Shown: positions 14,642 through 21,477 of the stretch, in pieces
How positions within the stretch are numbered: position 1 is the first letter of the stretch
How the letters are laid out: every line of letters starts with the position of its first letter
From: CAZGZU01 sp964529855
GTDB lineage: Bacteria > Patescibacteriota > Minisyncoccia > Portnoybacterales > UBA2143
Assembly (NCBI GenBank): GCA_964529855.1
Contig: CAZGZU010000005.1
Coordinates: 1 to 26,677, forward strand
Reading direction: 5' to 3'
Length of the DNA: 26,677 bases
Translations under genes and position numbers: made by a program
Notes under the pieces: generated by a model
Databases searched by the model: none
Seen by the model: only the letters and a program-made list of their open reading frames with translations
Told to the model about the DNA's origin: nothing

Positions 14642-14996
14642 GGAACGTGAATCTGATATTACTTTAACAATTGCTATTATCCTGATTGCCTTAATCAGTT
14701 TTGGAACCGGTCTGCTGGTTGACTTTTCCGAGGATAAAGACCCGATTGTCATTCAAAGCCCTTTGGTCAATGCAGAAAATAATTATTCTGCCTCTATTGA
14801 GCAAACTTTATCAGCTGATAAACAAACAGAGGAGGGGACATTTGTCGGCAGTATTAACAGCAATAAATATCACTGGCCTGACTGCCCCTCGGCACAGAAA
14901 ATCTCTCCGAAAAATCAAGTTTGGTTTTCTTCGGAAGAAGAAGCTCAGACAGCCGGCTATGTCCGCTGCGGTAATTTTGACAAATACATTCCTTAG
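14613..14996 (+). CDS. Membrane-anchored small protein with Ada-like metal-binding domain
   Basis: A 127-residue protein of unknown function. One membrane helix lies near the N-terminus (LTIAIILIALISFGTGLLV), followed by a low-complexity linker. The C-terminal domain of about 45 residues reads GSINSNKYHWPDCPSAQKI, then NQVWFSSEEEAQTAGYVRC. That pattern (K-Y-H-x-P-x-C ... FxSxEEAxxAGYxxC) is seen in Ada-like putative zinc-binding domains, often attached to nucleases or exported proteins. The His and two Cys are plausible ligands. I start at the ATG at 14613, inside the conserved tail of hairpin element 2; an ATG at 14565 would lengthen it by 16 unlikely residues that cross the hairpin. It probably sits on the outer face of the membrane. 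Confidence 0.65.
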   Translation: MLTNFKSFVKERESDITLTIAIILIALISFGTGLLVDFSEDKDPIVIQSPLVNAENNYSASIEQTLSADKQTEEGTFVGSINSNKYHWPDCPSAQKISPKNQVWFSSEEEAQTAGYVRCGNFDKYIP

Positions 14997-15000
14997 AAAA

Positions 15001-15029
15001 TTGACAAATTACATAATCTACGATATAAT
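15001..15029 (+). promoter_or_regulatory. Perfect consensus sigma-70 promoter
   Basis: TTGACA (15001-15006), a 17-base spacer, then TATAAT (15024-15029): an exact match to the housekeeping consensus. It lies 50 bases before the ATG of the 95-residue membrane protein, whose ribosome binding site GAAGGAGGAT is also near ideal. Strong constitutive expression is expected. Confidence 0.9.
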
Positions 15030-15079
15030 TATAATATAATCACGATATTCTGTAATGGAAGAGAAGGAGGATAGGAATA

Positions 15080-15367
15080 ATGACAGAATTAATTTTATCC
15101 TTAAGTATTCCAGTAATTTTTGGCTCTTTGGAAGGATTCTACGTTGCCTTAAAGAAAAAGAAGATTGTCATTGAGATTTTTAAAGATACTATTCTTTTTC
15201 TCGCTGTTCTCCTTGTGATAAACATAGCAATACCCCTGAAAGAATTTGCCCCTTTCCTGGCACAATGCTTTTCTGCTGCAATGGTTGCTGCAATGATCGT
15301 CTATGTAGTTTTTTTCCTTTCTGCCATAATCGCCTGGATTTTAACAACAAAAATTACCAAGGACTAA
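15080..15367 (+). CDS. Small hydrophobic membrane protein, unknown function
   Basis: A 95-residue protein with about three membrane segments: LILSLSIPVIFGSLEGFYVA, then TILFLAVLLVINIAIPL, then AAMVAAMIVYVVFFLSAII. A basic loop KKKK follows the first. I recognise no family. It is a convincing gene because it has a perfect consensus promoter (15001-15029), a strong GAAGGAGG ribosome binding site 8 bases before the ATG, and a strong terminator after it (15393-15435), making a self-contained transcription unit. It resembles the small membrane genes at 21120 and 21552 in organisation, not in sequence. Confidence 0.75.
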   Translation: MTELILSLSIPVIFGSLEGFYVALKKKKIVIEIFKDTILFLAVLLVINIAIPLKEFAPFLAQCFSAAMVAAMIVYVVFFLSAIIAWILTTKITKD

Positions 15368-15378
15368 GGAGGAGTGAC

Positions 15379-15444
15379 GTGGAAAACGTAAACCCCCCTG
15401 CAAGCTTTTTGGCTACGAAGCGGGGGGATTTTTTTACTCCTTGA
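15379..15444 (+). CDS. Possible 21-residue leader or small ORF overlapping a terminator
   Basis: Right after the preceding stop, AAGGAGGA (15366-15373) stands at good spacing before a GTG that opens a 21-codon frame (VENVNPPASFLATKRGDFFT plus one residue). The frame runs through the stem and T-tract of the terminator at 15393-15435. The strong Shine-Dalgarno sequence is the only support; the coding content may be an accident of the GC-rich stem. Confidence 0.25.
   Translation: MENVNPPASFLATKRGDFFTP
15393..15435 (+). terminator. Intrinsic terminator after the 95-residue membrane protein
   Basis: CCCCCC (15393-15398) pairs with GGGGGG (15422-15427), extended by a nearby GC pair, and is followed directly by ATTTTTTT. 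It ends the unit that starts at the consensus promoter 15001-15029. Confidence 0.87.
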
Positions 15445-15469
15445 CGAACATCTTTATGCAGAGTAAGAT
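15441..15469 (+). promoter_or_regulatory. Sigma-70 type promoter in a non-coding stretch
   Basis: TTGACG (15441-15446), a 17-base spacer, then TAAGAT (15464-15469). It lies just after a terminator and before a second terminator, with no protein gene between. Confidence 0.6.
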
Positions 15470-15475
15470 TGTATT

Positions 15476-15600
15476 AATTAAGGCGCTAATGCTTGTTAAG
15501 CGTTAGAACATTAGAGGCGCGCCAGTGTTGTCGGGAGACCGCCTTACAATTGACCCCCGCGTGACTTTCCGCGAAGTCACAATGAAGCGGGGGTTTTCTT
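15476..15600 (+). ncRNA. Candidate small RNA of about 120-125 nt
   Basis: Bounded by the 15441-15469 promoter and a strong terminator (15554-15606). The predicted transcript contains a 9-bp hairpin CTAATGCTT-GTT-AAGCGTTAG (15486-15506, one wobble), then GGCGCGCC and GTTGTCGGGAGACCGCC, then the terminator with a nested hairpin. No credible ORF with a ribosome binding site lies inside. It lacks the SRP RNA, tmRNA and tRNA signatures I know. It is antisense to nothing obvious, since the minus-strand nuclease gene ends at 15606. Confidence 0.5.
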
Positions 15601-15606
15601 TTTATT
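15554..15606 (+). terminator. Strong intrinsic terminator with nested hairpin
   Basis: CCCCCGC (15554-15560) pairs with GCGGGGG (15587-15593). Inside, GTGACTT and AAGTCAC pair around TCCGCG. The tail is TTTTCTTTTTATT. It ends the candidate small RNA and points toward the convergent nuclease gene. Confidence 0.88.
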
Positions 15607-16748
15607 CATTTTTTCTCCCTGCTCGCGGAAATCATCTTAAACTCTCTTTCCAGGGTTTTGGCCTGATTTATTTGCTGCTTTAAATCATAAGGTAAAGAAT
15701 CAATTACTTTTTTAAATTTTTTGGCATCAATGGTCAGGATTTCGTTCCATTTGCCGATTGGCTCAAGCACCTCCTTGACCTTGTTAAGATTATAGCTGAA
15801 TCTCTGCTGGGGCAGGCGAGTAATATAGCCACCCTTGCCAAAAACACGCTCCAGACCATTCTTATCGCAGTACTGATTAATCGTTTCTTTTAATTGAGCT
15901 AATCTTTTAGTATCAACTGTTTGCTTATCTTTAATCTCAAAGTATTCTTTGATAACTTCTTTAATTTGTTTTTCGTCAGGAGTGGGGGATTCTTCTTTGA
16001 TAAATTGATGCTTGAAAAGAGGACAATGGGGCTGGTATGGGCACCAGCTGCAAAGAGGATTGGCTCGTGGTTCAAAACTGCTTTGCTTTATTTGGCTAAT
16101 CAGAGATAAGATTTTTTCTTTGCTTTGTTTAATCTGCTGACTGGTCTGGATGGTTGAAAGTTTTTCGCCGTGACGTAGATAATACAGGGAAAGTTTGACC
16201 GGTCTGTTTTCTTTTTCCAAAGAAGGCCAACGATTGGTCAGGCCCAGATAATAGACCGAGAGCTGGAAATTATTATCAACGTCTTGCTGGGCCGGCATTT
16301 TTTTGCTCGTCTTATAATCAATCACCTCAAAAGTACCGTCAGTCAATTTATCAATCCGGTCAATCCGACCGGTGATTTGATGAAATTCTTTGCCTTCTAA
16401 AATAGGAACGCCAAAAGGCGCCTCCAGATTGATAATGTTAAACTCCTGGCTTTGATTCTGCAGATAATAGTTTTTGAGTATGTCAATGCCTTGATGAAAG
16501 GCAAAGGCCTCTTCCTGCTCGTTTTCGTAAAGACTGTTGTCCCATTTTTCAGTAAAGTATTTGAGCAAATCATCCTCTGACGGAGGACTGGGCTGACTTG
16601 GCTCGTGAAACATCTTCAGGCAGTCATGAATCAGGGTGCCAAAAACCGCTTCCTTGGCTTTAGGAGTTTTTATTCTGTCAATGTATTGAAACTTGTATTT
16701 AGCCGGACAAGTGGAAAAGGTATCCAGCCCGGAATAAGAAACACGCAT
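15606..16748 (-). CDS. PD-(D/E)XK family nuclease with Fe-S cluster motif (AddB/Cas4-like)
   Basis: A 380-residue protein with a RecB-type PD-(D/E)XK nuclease domain. It begins SYSGLDTFSTCPAKYKFQYI with Cys14 and has His41 in FGTLIHDCLK. The metal-binding residues are in GRIDRID (Asp130) and EVIDYKTSKK (Asp144, Lys146), with a Gln162 motif (NNFQLSVYYLGL). The cluster CSWCPYQPHC supplies Cys233, Cys236 and Cys242. One N-terminal plus three C-terminal cysteines is the iron-sulphur arrangement of AddB and Cas4 nucleases. No helicase domain is attached, no cas genes or CRISPR array are nearby, and no addA-like gene is in the window. The gene follows the Xer recombinase by 24 bases and is probably co-transcribed. 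A role in DNA end processing is inferred. Confidence 0.88.
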   Translation of the reverse strand: MRVSYSGLDTFSTCPAKYKFQYIDRIKTPKAKEAVFGTLIHDCLKMFHEPSQPSPPSEDDLLKYFTEKWDNSLYENEQEEAFAFHQGIDILKNYYLQNQSQEFNIINLEAPFGVPILEGKEFHQITGRIDRIDKLTDGTFEVIDYKTSKKMPAQQDVDNNFQLSVYYLGLTNRWPSLEKENRPVKLSLYYLRHGEKLSTIQTSQQIKQSKEKILSLISQIKQSSFEPRANPLCSWCPYQPHCPLFKHQFIKEESPTPDEKQIKEVIKEYFEIKDKQTVDTKRLAQLKETINQYCDKNGLERVFGKGGYITRLPQQRFSYNLNKVKEVLEPIGKWNEILTIDAKKFKKVIDSLPYDLKQQINQAKTLEREFKMISASREKK

Positions 16749-16772
16749 AGAGATTTATTTTAGCATTTTAAA

Positions 16773-17735
16773 TTATTTTTTCAAAGGATGATATTGGCGA
16801 TGGACTTTCTCAGCATAACGGTCAGAGGCATGAACATAGCGGGTAGTGGTATCTAATGATTCATGACCCAAAAGGATTTGGATGGCAGCCGGACTGGCTC
16901 CTTCCTCAGCCAGATAAGTAGCAAAACCGTGCCTAAGCGAATGAGCTGAAATGGGGATATTAATTCCTAACAATTCTCGGTATTTTTTAATCTTTTCTTG
17001 TAAATAATTGGTTGATATTTTTTTATCTTTGTTCTGAATATTCTTACCCCGATAGGGAATAAAAAGATAAGGTAAATTATCCTGCCTTGTTTCGAGATAA
17101 TTAGCCAGGTGCCCTTGAGCCCTGGGGGTAAGATAGACAAAACGTTCCTTTTTGCCCTTGCCCATAACAAAAATGCGCCCTGTTTTATCAATTTGGGCCT
17201 TTTTAAGATTGACTAATTCGGAAATCCTCATACCAGTGGCAAAAAGGGTCTCCAGAATAGCTCGATTACGCAGGGCAACTCTTTTACTTTTTTCAATTCG
17301 GCTGGGTGCTTCAATTAATCTTATTAATTCATTTAATTCAGCGACTTGTGGATGTTTCTTTTCGGTTTTCATTAATTTAACGCTGCCTGGTGAAACAGGC
17401 GTCTGATAGTCCATATCAATCAGATACTTTAAATAAGAACGCAAGGCAGAAAGCATTCTATTAATAGAATAACTGGCCAGTTTTTTCTCTCCCTGGTTAA
17501 GTTTTGGAGTTTTTCTATCAATAGAAATCAAATAGGCCTTATAATTCAGTAGGGTAGACTTATCAATGTCTTCAAACTCGGTATTTATTTCATTAAGAAA
17601 ATAGGCGAGTGTATTTAAATCTCTTTCATAATTATAAATAGTTTGGTCGGAATAATTATTAGTTTTTAAATACAAAAGAAAATCATCTAAGTATGGCAGA
17701 TTTATTTTGTTTTTAGTTGGTTGCTTATCTTTCAT
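16773..17735 (-). CDS. Tyrosine recombinase, XerC/XerD-like
   Basis: A 320-residue site-specific tyrosine recombinase. It has an N-terminal SAM-like DNA-binding domain (about 15-105) and a C-terminal catalytic domain. Catalytic residues are visible: Arg170 (FATGMRISELVNLK), Lys in the GKGKKERFVYL beta-hairpin (about 193), His265 and Arg268 (HSLRHGFATYLAEEGA), His291 (LLGHESLDTTTRYVH) and the nucleophile Tyr300. Length and motif spacing fit XerC/D, which resolve chromosome dimers at dif. An integrase-like role cannot be excluded, but no phage or integron genes adjoin. Upstream on the minus strand are a TTGACA box and a DnaA-box-like sequence. It leads an apparent operon with the PD-(D/E)XK nuclease. 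Confidence 0.92.
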   Translation of the reverse strand: MKDKQPTKNKINLPYLDDFLLYLKTNNYSDQTIYNYERDLNTLAYFLNEINTEFEDIDKSTLLNYKAYLISIDRKTPKLNQGEKKLASYSINRMLSALRSYLKYLIDMDYQTPVSPGSVKLMKTEKKHPQVAELNELIRLIEAPSRIEKSKRVALRNRAILETLFATGMRISELVNLKKAQIDKTGRIFVMGKGKKERFVYLTPRAQGHLANYLETRQDNLPYLFIPYRGKNIQNKDKKISTNYLQEKIKKYRELLGINIPISAHSLRHGFATYLAEEGASPAAIQILLGHESLDTTTRYVHASDRYAEKVHRQYHPLKK

Positions 17736-17779
17736 ATATTTTATCGAGTGTAAGAGATATTATACTCATTTCTTTCTAC

Positions 17780-17806
17780 TTTATAATACAGCCAAATGGC
17801 TGTCAA
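17780..17806 (-). promoter_or_regulatory. Possible promoter for the Xer recombinase gene
   Basis: On the minus strand TTGACA (17801-17806) is followed after 15 bases by TATAAA (17780-17785); the spacing is short. A separate TATAAT (17759-17764) lies nearer the ATG without a good -35. A 6-bp palindrome AGCCA..TGGCT falls in the spacer. Confidence 0.4.
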
Positions 17807-17815
17807 TTTATCCTG

Positions 17816-17824
17816 TGTGGATAA
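17816..17824 (-). promoter_or_regulatory. DnaA-box-like 9-mer upstream of the Xer gene
   Basis: TGTGGATAA, the exact complement of the consensus DnaA box TTATCCACA, just upstream of the TTGACA of the recombinase gene. It is a single box with no cluster around it, so it is not an origin; DnaA control of the gene is only a possibility. Confidence 0.3.
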
Positions 17825-17856
17825 CTCCCCTATCCTCTATTAAGGTGTCTATGTTT

Positions 17857-18270
17857 TTATCCTTTAAACAAATCAATAAAGAAATCTTTGACCCCATTTA
17901 CTTTCTCTCTAATCCAGCTACTCCCCTCTTGAACTTTGTTTTTTAGGGGAGCCAGGAATTCTTCAACCCTATCTATCACCCGCTGAGCCCAGGTTTGAGC
18001 CTGCTCTTTGGCTTCTTTTTTAATCTCTTCTTTTACTTCTTCCTGTTTCTCTTGTTTCTTTTCCTGAAATTTTTCTAAAAGACGTTTGAGTCCTTTTTCT
18101 ATATTCTGGGGAAGGGTCTCGGTGCTTTCTCTGACAGGAGTAACTACCTTTTGATTAACCTTTTCATAGAAATTATCAAACCAATCCGGCAAAGTTGATT
18201 CAACCCCTTCCTGGGCTGAAACAAGACAAGGAGATAATAGGATTGTTAGTGAGATGATGAGATAACGCAT
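17857..18270 (-). CDS. Secreted coiled-coil protein, unknown function
   Basis: A 137-residue protein with a clear signal peptide (MRYLIISLTILLSPCLVSAQ, cleavage likely after Ser-Ala or nearby). It continues with a highly charged helix (LLEKFQEKKQEKQEEVKEEI and following, about 60-95) and a second amphipathic helix to the C-terminus. I recognise no enzyme motif. It lies downstream of the secreted C39-like protein, separated only by repeat copy C. Its ATG stands 4 bases after that repeat, with no ribosome binding site, so the repeat or translational coupling may affect its expression. Confidence 0.65.
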   Translation of the reverse strand: MRYLIISLTILLSPCLVSAQEGVESTLPDWFDNFYEKVNQKVVTPVRESTETLPQNIEKGLKRLLEKFQEKKQEKQEEVKEEIKKEAKEQAQTWAQRVIDRVEEFLAPLKNKVQEGSSWIREKVNGVKDFFIDLFKG

Positions 18271-18274
18271 AAGC

Positions 18275-18341
18275 TAAGGTTTGGCCTCGAGAACTACGAT
18301 CTTGCCGAAGGCAAGGTCGTATTCGAGAGACCGAACCTTAA
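18275..18341 (-). repeat. Nested palindromic intergenic element, copy C (short form)
   Basis: It fills the whole gap between two minus-strand genes. Ends are TAAGGTTTGG and CCGAACCTTA; the core TACGATCTTGCC, loop GAA, GGCAAGGTCGTA spans 18295-18321. Only the inner arms are present; the outer arms of copies A, B and D are missing. The inner arms and core are nearly identical to those of copy E. Confidence 0.87.
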
Positions 18342-18345
18342 TTAG

Positions 18346-19626
18346 TTAATGATAAATAATCATCTGGTCCAGGCTGGTGGTTGTTTCATATAAATTGGAG
18401 ATATAAACCTGGGTGGACTCTAAATAGATATTAGCGCCAAAAAGAGGGTCATGGACCACGTAACGACCATCCTCTGTTTTATGATGGATGACTATGTAAT
18501 GACCAGCCCCCCGGCCGTTAGCCCTGACAAAAACAATCACCGGATAGCCGGCTCCTAATTCCCGGTCAAGACGGAACCAGTCAAAAGAAGAAGTGTGAGG
18601 CGGCGGGCAGTTAAGACAAGTAATACTCCCCCACTTCTTGGGCCAGTAAATTAAATCCCAGGCGTAAATCGGTTCTTTGGCCAGCTGGCCGGGCGTAATA
18701 CTGGTACCATGATATTTTAAAATCATTGCCACGGAAGTGATGGCGCATCCATAATCCTCCATTTCCGAATCACTGATGCCAATGGTTGTCTTGCCCCAGC
18801 GGGAATCATCCTGTTTGTAATACCAGTTAAGAGAAGCCCAATATTGAGCAGGCGGCTTTTCCTGAAGTTCTTTTAAGCGAGCCAGTTCAGCCGCTTTTTG
18901 CTCACGCAGACGATTGATGTCTCCCAATAATGATTGTTTCTGGGCTTCAATGTTGGCCAGCATTTGCTGGTATTTACTTTCCTCTCCCTGGGTATATTTC
19001 AAAAGAGCTGCCTTGGAATTTCTTTGACCCGCCAAGGATAATTGCTGTCCGCTTAACTGTTCTTTTAATCCTTCTAATCTCTCTTTTTTGTCTTCCTGGG
19101 TCTCTTTATCCTGGCTTAATTTCTCTTTAAGATTTTTGAGCTTGTCAACTTTCTCCTTTACCCCATTCTGCAAATTATCCAGATAAGTCAGTTGGTTAAA
19201 AAAATCAGAAAAATCTTCGCTCTGCAAAATCATTTCCAGCTGACTGGTCTGGTCAAATTCAGCGATTGTCTGAATAATCTTGGCCAGATTATCCTTTTGA
19301 AAACCGATATCCTCCTGGGTTTGGTCTATGCCGTAAATCAACTGGATAATCTCTAATTTGGTCTGGTCAATATCATCCTCGGTTATGTTTATTTCTATCT
19401 GAAGTTTATTTATCTGGGCATTGAAAATGGCAACCTGATTGCTCAAACTTTTTATCTCTCCCCTTTTCTGGTTGATGATTGCCTGATATTCCTCGGCCTG
19501 TTTTTCCAATTCAGCCCGCTTGGCTTCCTGCTCTTCAATTTGTTGACTGAGGTCATCAATTAAACTAGCCTGACTGAGCAGGGGCAAAGTCAATATCATT
19601 AAAATTATTGAAATTCGCCTAAACAT
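18346..19626 (-). CDS. Secreted coiled-coil protein with C39-like cysteine peptidase domain
   Basis: A 426-residue exported protein. The signal peptide spans residues 1-20. A long coiled coil (about 22-255) resembles the N-terminal domains of EnvC and PcsB, which regulate cell-wall splitting. The C-terminal domain (about 262-426) looks like a C39-family papain-fold peptidase: DYGCAITSVAMILKYHG with Cys294, GRGAGHYIVIHH with His376, and YVVHDPLFGANI with Asp393. In EnvC and PcsB the partner domain is LytM or CHAP, so this pairing is unusual; the substrate may be peptidoglycan peptides or secreted proteins. Its ATG overlaps the gltX stop by one base (TAATG), a translational coupling arrangement. 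Confidence 0.85.
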   Translation of the reverse strand: MFRRISIILMILTLPLLSQASLIDDLSQQIEEQEAKRAELEKQAEEYQAIINQKRGEIKSLSNQVAIFNAQINKLQIEINITEDDIDQTKLEIIQLIYGIDQTQEDIGFQKDNLAKIIQTIAEFDQTSQLEMILQSEDFSDFFNQLTYLDNLQNGVKEKVDKLKNLKEKLSQDKETQEDKKERLEGLKEQLSGQQLSLAGQRNSKAALLKYTQGEESKYQQMLANIEAQKQSLLGDINRLREQKAAELARLKELQEKPPAQYWASLNWYYKQDDSRWGKTTIGISDSEMEDYGCAITSVAMILKYHGTSITPGQLAKEPIYAWDLIYWPKKWGSITCLNCPPPHTSSFDWFRLDRELGAGYPVIVFVRANGRGAGHYIVIHHKTEDGRYVVHDPLFGANIYLESTQVYISNLYETTTSLDQMIIYH

Positions 19627-21056
19627 TATATTTTCCCTATTGCCTCTTTTATCCTTTTTAAGGTCTTTTGTTTGCCTAAAACCTCCATTATTTCAAAAGG
19701 ACCGGCCGAGGCCTTTTGGCCAGTTAAAGCCACTCTCAGAGGCCACAGAAGCTCGCCAGAGCCGTATTTTTCAGTCAGAGACATGATTACTCCTTCCAAT
19801 GTTTCTTTATTAAAATCCCCTATTTCCCCCAATTCCTTCTCTAATATTTCCAGATTTTTCTTCACTTCTTTTAAGCTCATTTTCTTCCAGATAAGCAAAT
19901 CCGGCTCATATTCTGGCTTATCAACAAAAAAGAATTGAGTTAATTCCCCTATTTGAGAAAGCGTTCTAATTCTTGGCTGTTCCAAAGCAACTACTTTTTT
20001 GGCATAGTCAACCGGGATTGCCGTGTCGCCTTCGGCTCCTCGCAATGACTCTTTTAGATACGGCAGGCACAGTTTAGTCAGTTTATCCAAATCCATTTGG
20101 CGGATATAGTGGCCATTAAGCCAGTCCAGTCGTTGGCGGTTGAAAATAGCGCCTCCTTTGTGAACCCGTTCCAAAGAAAATCCTTTGATTAATTCTTCAA
20201 GAGAAAAAATCTCTTTTTCCGTGCCCGGATTCCAGCCCAGCAAAACCATGAAATTAATCATCGCTTCCGGCAAATATCCTTCTTTCTTATACCAACTCAT
20301 TGAAGTAGCGCCGTGACGCTTGCTCATCTTGCTTTTATCCGCTCCTAAAATCAAAGGCAAATGAGCAAACTGCGGCGGCTTAAAGCCCAGGGCCTCTTGT
20401 ATCAGAATCTGTTTGGGGGTATTGGAAATATGGTCTTCTCCCCTAATCACCTGGCTGATTTTCATTTCAATATCATCAATGGCCGCGGCGAAATTATATA
20501 AAGGGGTTTTAGTGTCTTTGGCAATGCCGATATCGCCCAATAATTTTCCTTCAAATTCTACTTTGCCCCGGATTAAATCATCAAAAACTATTTTCTTATC
20601 CGGACAGCGAAAACGGATAATTCCCTTTTTGCCTTTACGCTTACAAACATGACGAGGCGCTTGTTTTTTCTTTATCTGCTCTTTTCTTTCTTTGGCTAAT
20701 TCCTCTTTGGTATGAGGACAATAAAAGGCCTGGCCAAAGTCCAGGAGTTTTTCAATATATTTTTGATAGATTTTAATTCGTTCGCTCTGTTTGTACGGTC
20801 CTTCATCCCATTCCAGGCCCAGCCATTTAAGATTCTCTGTAATATCCTTTTTATATTTTTTATCAGAGCGCTCCAAGTCAGTATCTTCTATTCGCAAGAT
20901 GAATTTCCCCTTGTTTTTTTTTGCAAACAGATAATTAAAAAGAGCAGTCCGGGCAGTTCCCAAATGTAAAGGTCCGGTCGGACTGGGAGCAATTCTTACT
21001 CTAACTTTTTGACTTTTTGGTATTGTTGTGTTACTCTTCTTATAGTTGTTTGACAT
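19626..21056 (-). CDS. gltX: Glutamate--tRNA ligase
   Basis: A 476-residue class I GluRS that charges tRNA with glutamate. The catalytic Rossmann fold shows RVRIAPSPTGPLHLGTARTA (HIGH-like HLGT), FILRIEDTDLERS and, near residue 236, SKMSKRHGATSMS (KMSKR loop). VIRGEDHISNTPKQILIQEA is also typical. The C-terminal helical anticodon-binding region follows. No glnS is in the window, so it may be non-discriminating and feed the amidotransferase route; that is inference. Residues about 336-348 (SLRGAEGDTAIPV) are encoded by a CATTGCGAG-type repeat inserted in frame between helices of the C-terminal half. The gene remains open, so the insertion is probably tolerated. Confidence 0.96.
   Translation of the reverse strand: MSNNYKKSNTTIPKSQKVRVRIAPSPTGPLHLGTARTALFNYLFAKKNKGKFILRIEDTDLERSDKKYKKDITENLKWLGLEWDEGPYKQSERIKIYQKYIEKLLDFGQAFYCPHTKEELAKERKEQIKKKQAPRHVCKRKGKKGIIRFRCPDKKIVFDDLIRGKVEFEGKLLGDIGIAKDTKTPLYNFAAAIDDIEMKISQVIRGEDHISNTPKQILIQEALGFKPPQFAHLPLILGADKSKMSKRHGATSMSWYKKEGYLPEAMINFMVLLGWNPGTEKEIFSLEELIKGFSLERVHKGGAIFNRQRLDWLNGHYIRQMDLDKLTKLCLPYLKESLRGAEGDTAIPVDYAKKVVALEQPRIRTLSQIGELTQFFFVDKPEYEPDLLIWKKMSLKEVKKNLEILEKELGEIGDFNKETLEGVIMSLTEKYGSGELLWPLRVALTGQKASAGPFEIMEVLGKQKTLKRIKEAIGKI
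20014..20049. repeat. CATTGCGAG-type palindromic repeat fragment inside gltX
   Basis: On the coding strand GTCATTGCGAGGAGCCGAAG runs on to GCGACACGGCAATCCC, about 36 bases. It shares GTCATTGCGAG and GCAATCC with the 11792-11878 repeat and keeps the gltX frame open. Confidence 0.8.
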
Positions 21057-21119
21057 GATTAATAATTATTGGTTGGCTTTATCGACGATCACTGAAGTCT
21101 CTTGAACAGGAGGAGAATT

Positions 21120-21371
21120 ATGTTTAAATTTGCCTTGTTTATTCTTAAGCCCATCCTTATGACGATTGGCTGTATGGGAGTTATTTTTATAAGTATTTAT
21201 TCTGGAATGTGTGTCAGCGGATGGATTAGCGGGTCATTGGGAGTAATCCTGGGTATAGTTATTTGTTGCCTTTTTTGCCTGATAGGATTTTTCTGTCTTT
21301 TTTGGCCTTGGCTTTACAGAACCAGGGTAGAAAAATTTATTTCGGCCTATTATAGAGCAAAGGCCTTATAA
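21120..21371 (+). CDS. Small membrane protein, unknown function
   Basis: An 83-residue protein with two or three hydrophobic segments: FALFILKPILMTIGCMGVIF, then GSLGVILGIVICCLFCLIGF, followed by a short basic amphipathic tail (LYRTRVEKFISAYYRAKAL). It contains several Cys in the membrane part. I recognise no family. The start is the ATG at 21120, preceded by AGGAGGAGAATT; the in-frame TTG at 21102 lies before that ribosome binding site and is not the start. It is followed by its own terminator (21413-21457) and is divergent from gltX. Confidence 0.65.
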   Translation: MFKFALFILKPILMTIGCMGVIFISIYSGMCVSGWISGSLGVILGIVICCLFCLIGFFCLFWPWLYRTRVEKFISAYYRAKAL

Positions 21372-21412
21372 AAGAAAGAGCACTCCCAATTGAACAACAG
21401 ATATCATTATAT

Positions 21413-21457
21413 ATCCCATAGGATTTCATTTATTATCCTGTGGGATTTTTTTTATTC
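21413..21457 (+). terminator. Intrinsic terminator after the 83-residue membrane protein
   Basis: ATCCCATAGGAT (21413-21424) pairs with ATCCTGTGGGAT (21435-21446, one wobble), followed by TTTTTTTTATT. Confidence 0.85.
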
Positions 21458-21477
21458 TTCCATTTCATCCAAAACCC

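Noticed and set aside
15476..15600. tRNA, SRP RNA or tmRNA in the non-coding stretch
   Set aside because: No T-arm GGTTCGA-like sequence, no GGAA tetraloop SRP motif and no tmRNA ends are visible; kept only as an unclassified small RNA candidate.
15606..16748. Cas4 of a CRISPR system
   Set aside because: The motif set fits Cas4/AddB-type nucleases in general, but no cas genes or repeats are in the window and the protein is longer than typical Cas4.
17816..17824. Replication origin suggested by DnaA boxes at 17816-17824 and 4661-4669
   Set aside because: Only isolated single boxes 13 kb apart, one inside a coding region; no cluster, no dnaA or dnaN, and no AT-rich unwinding region with repeats.
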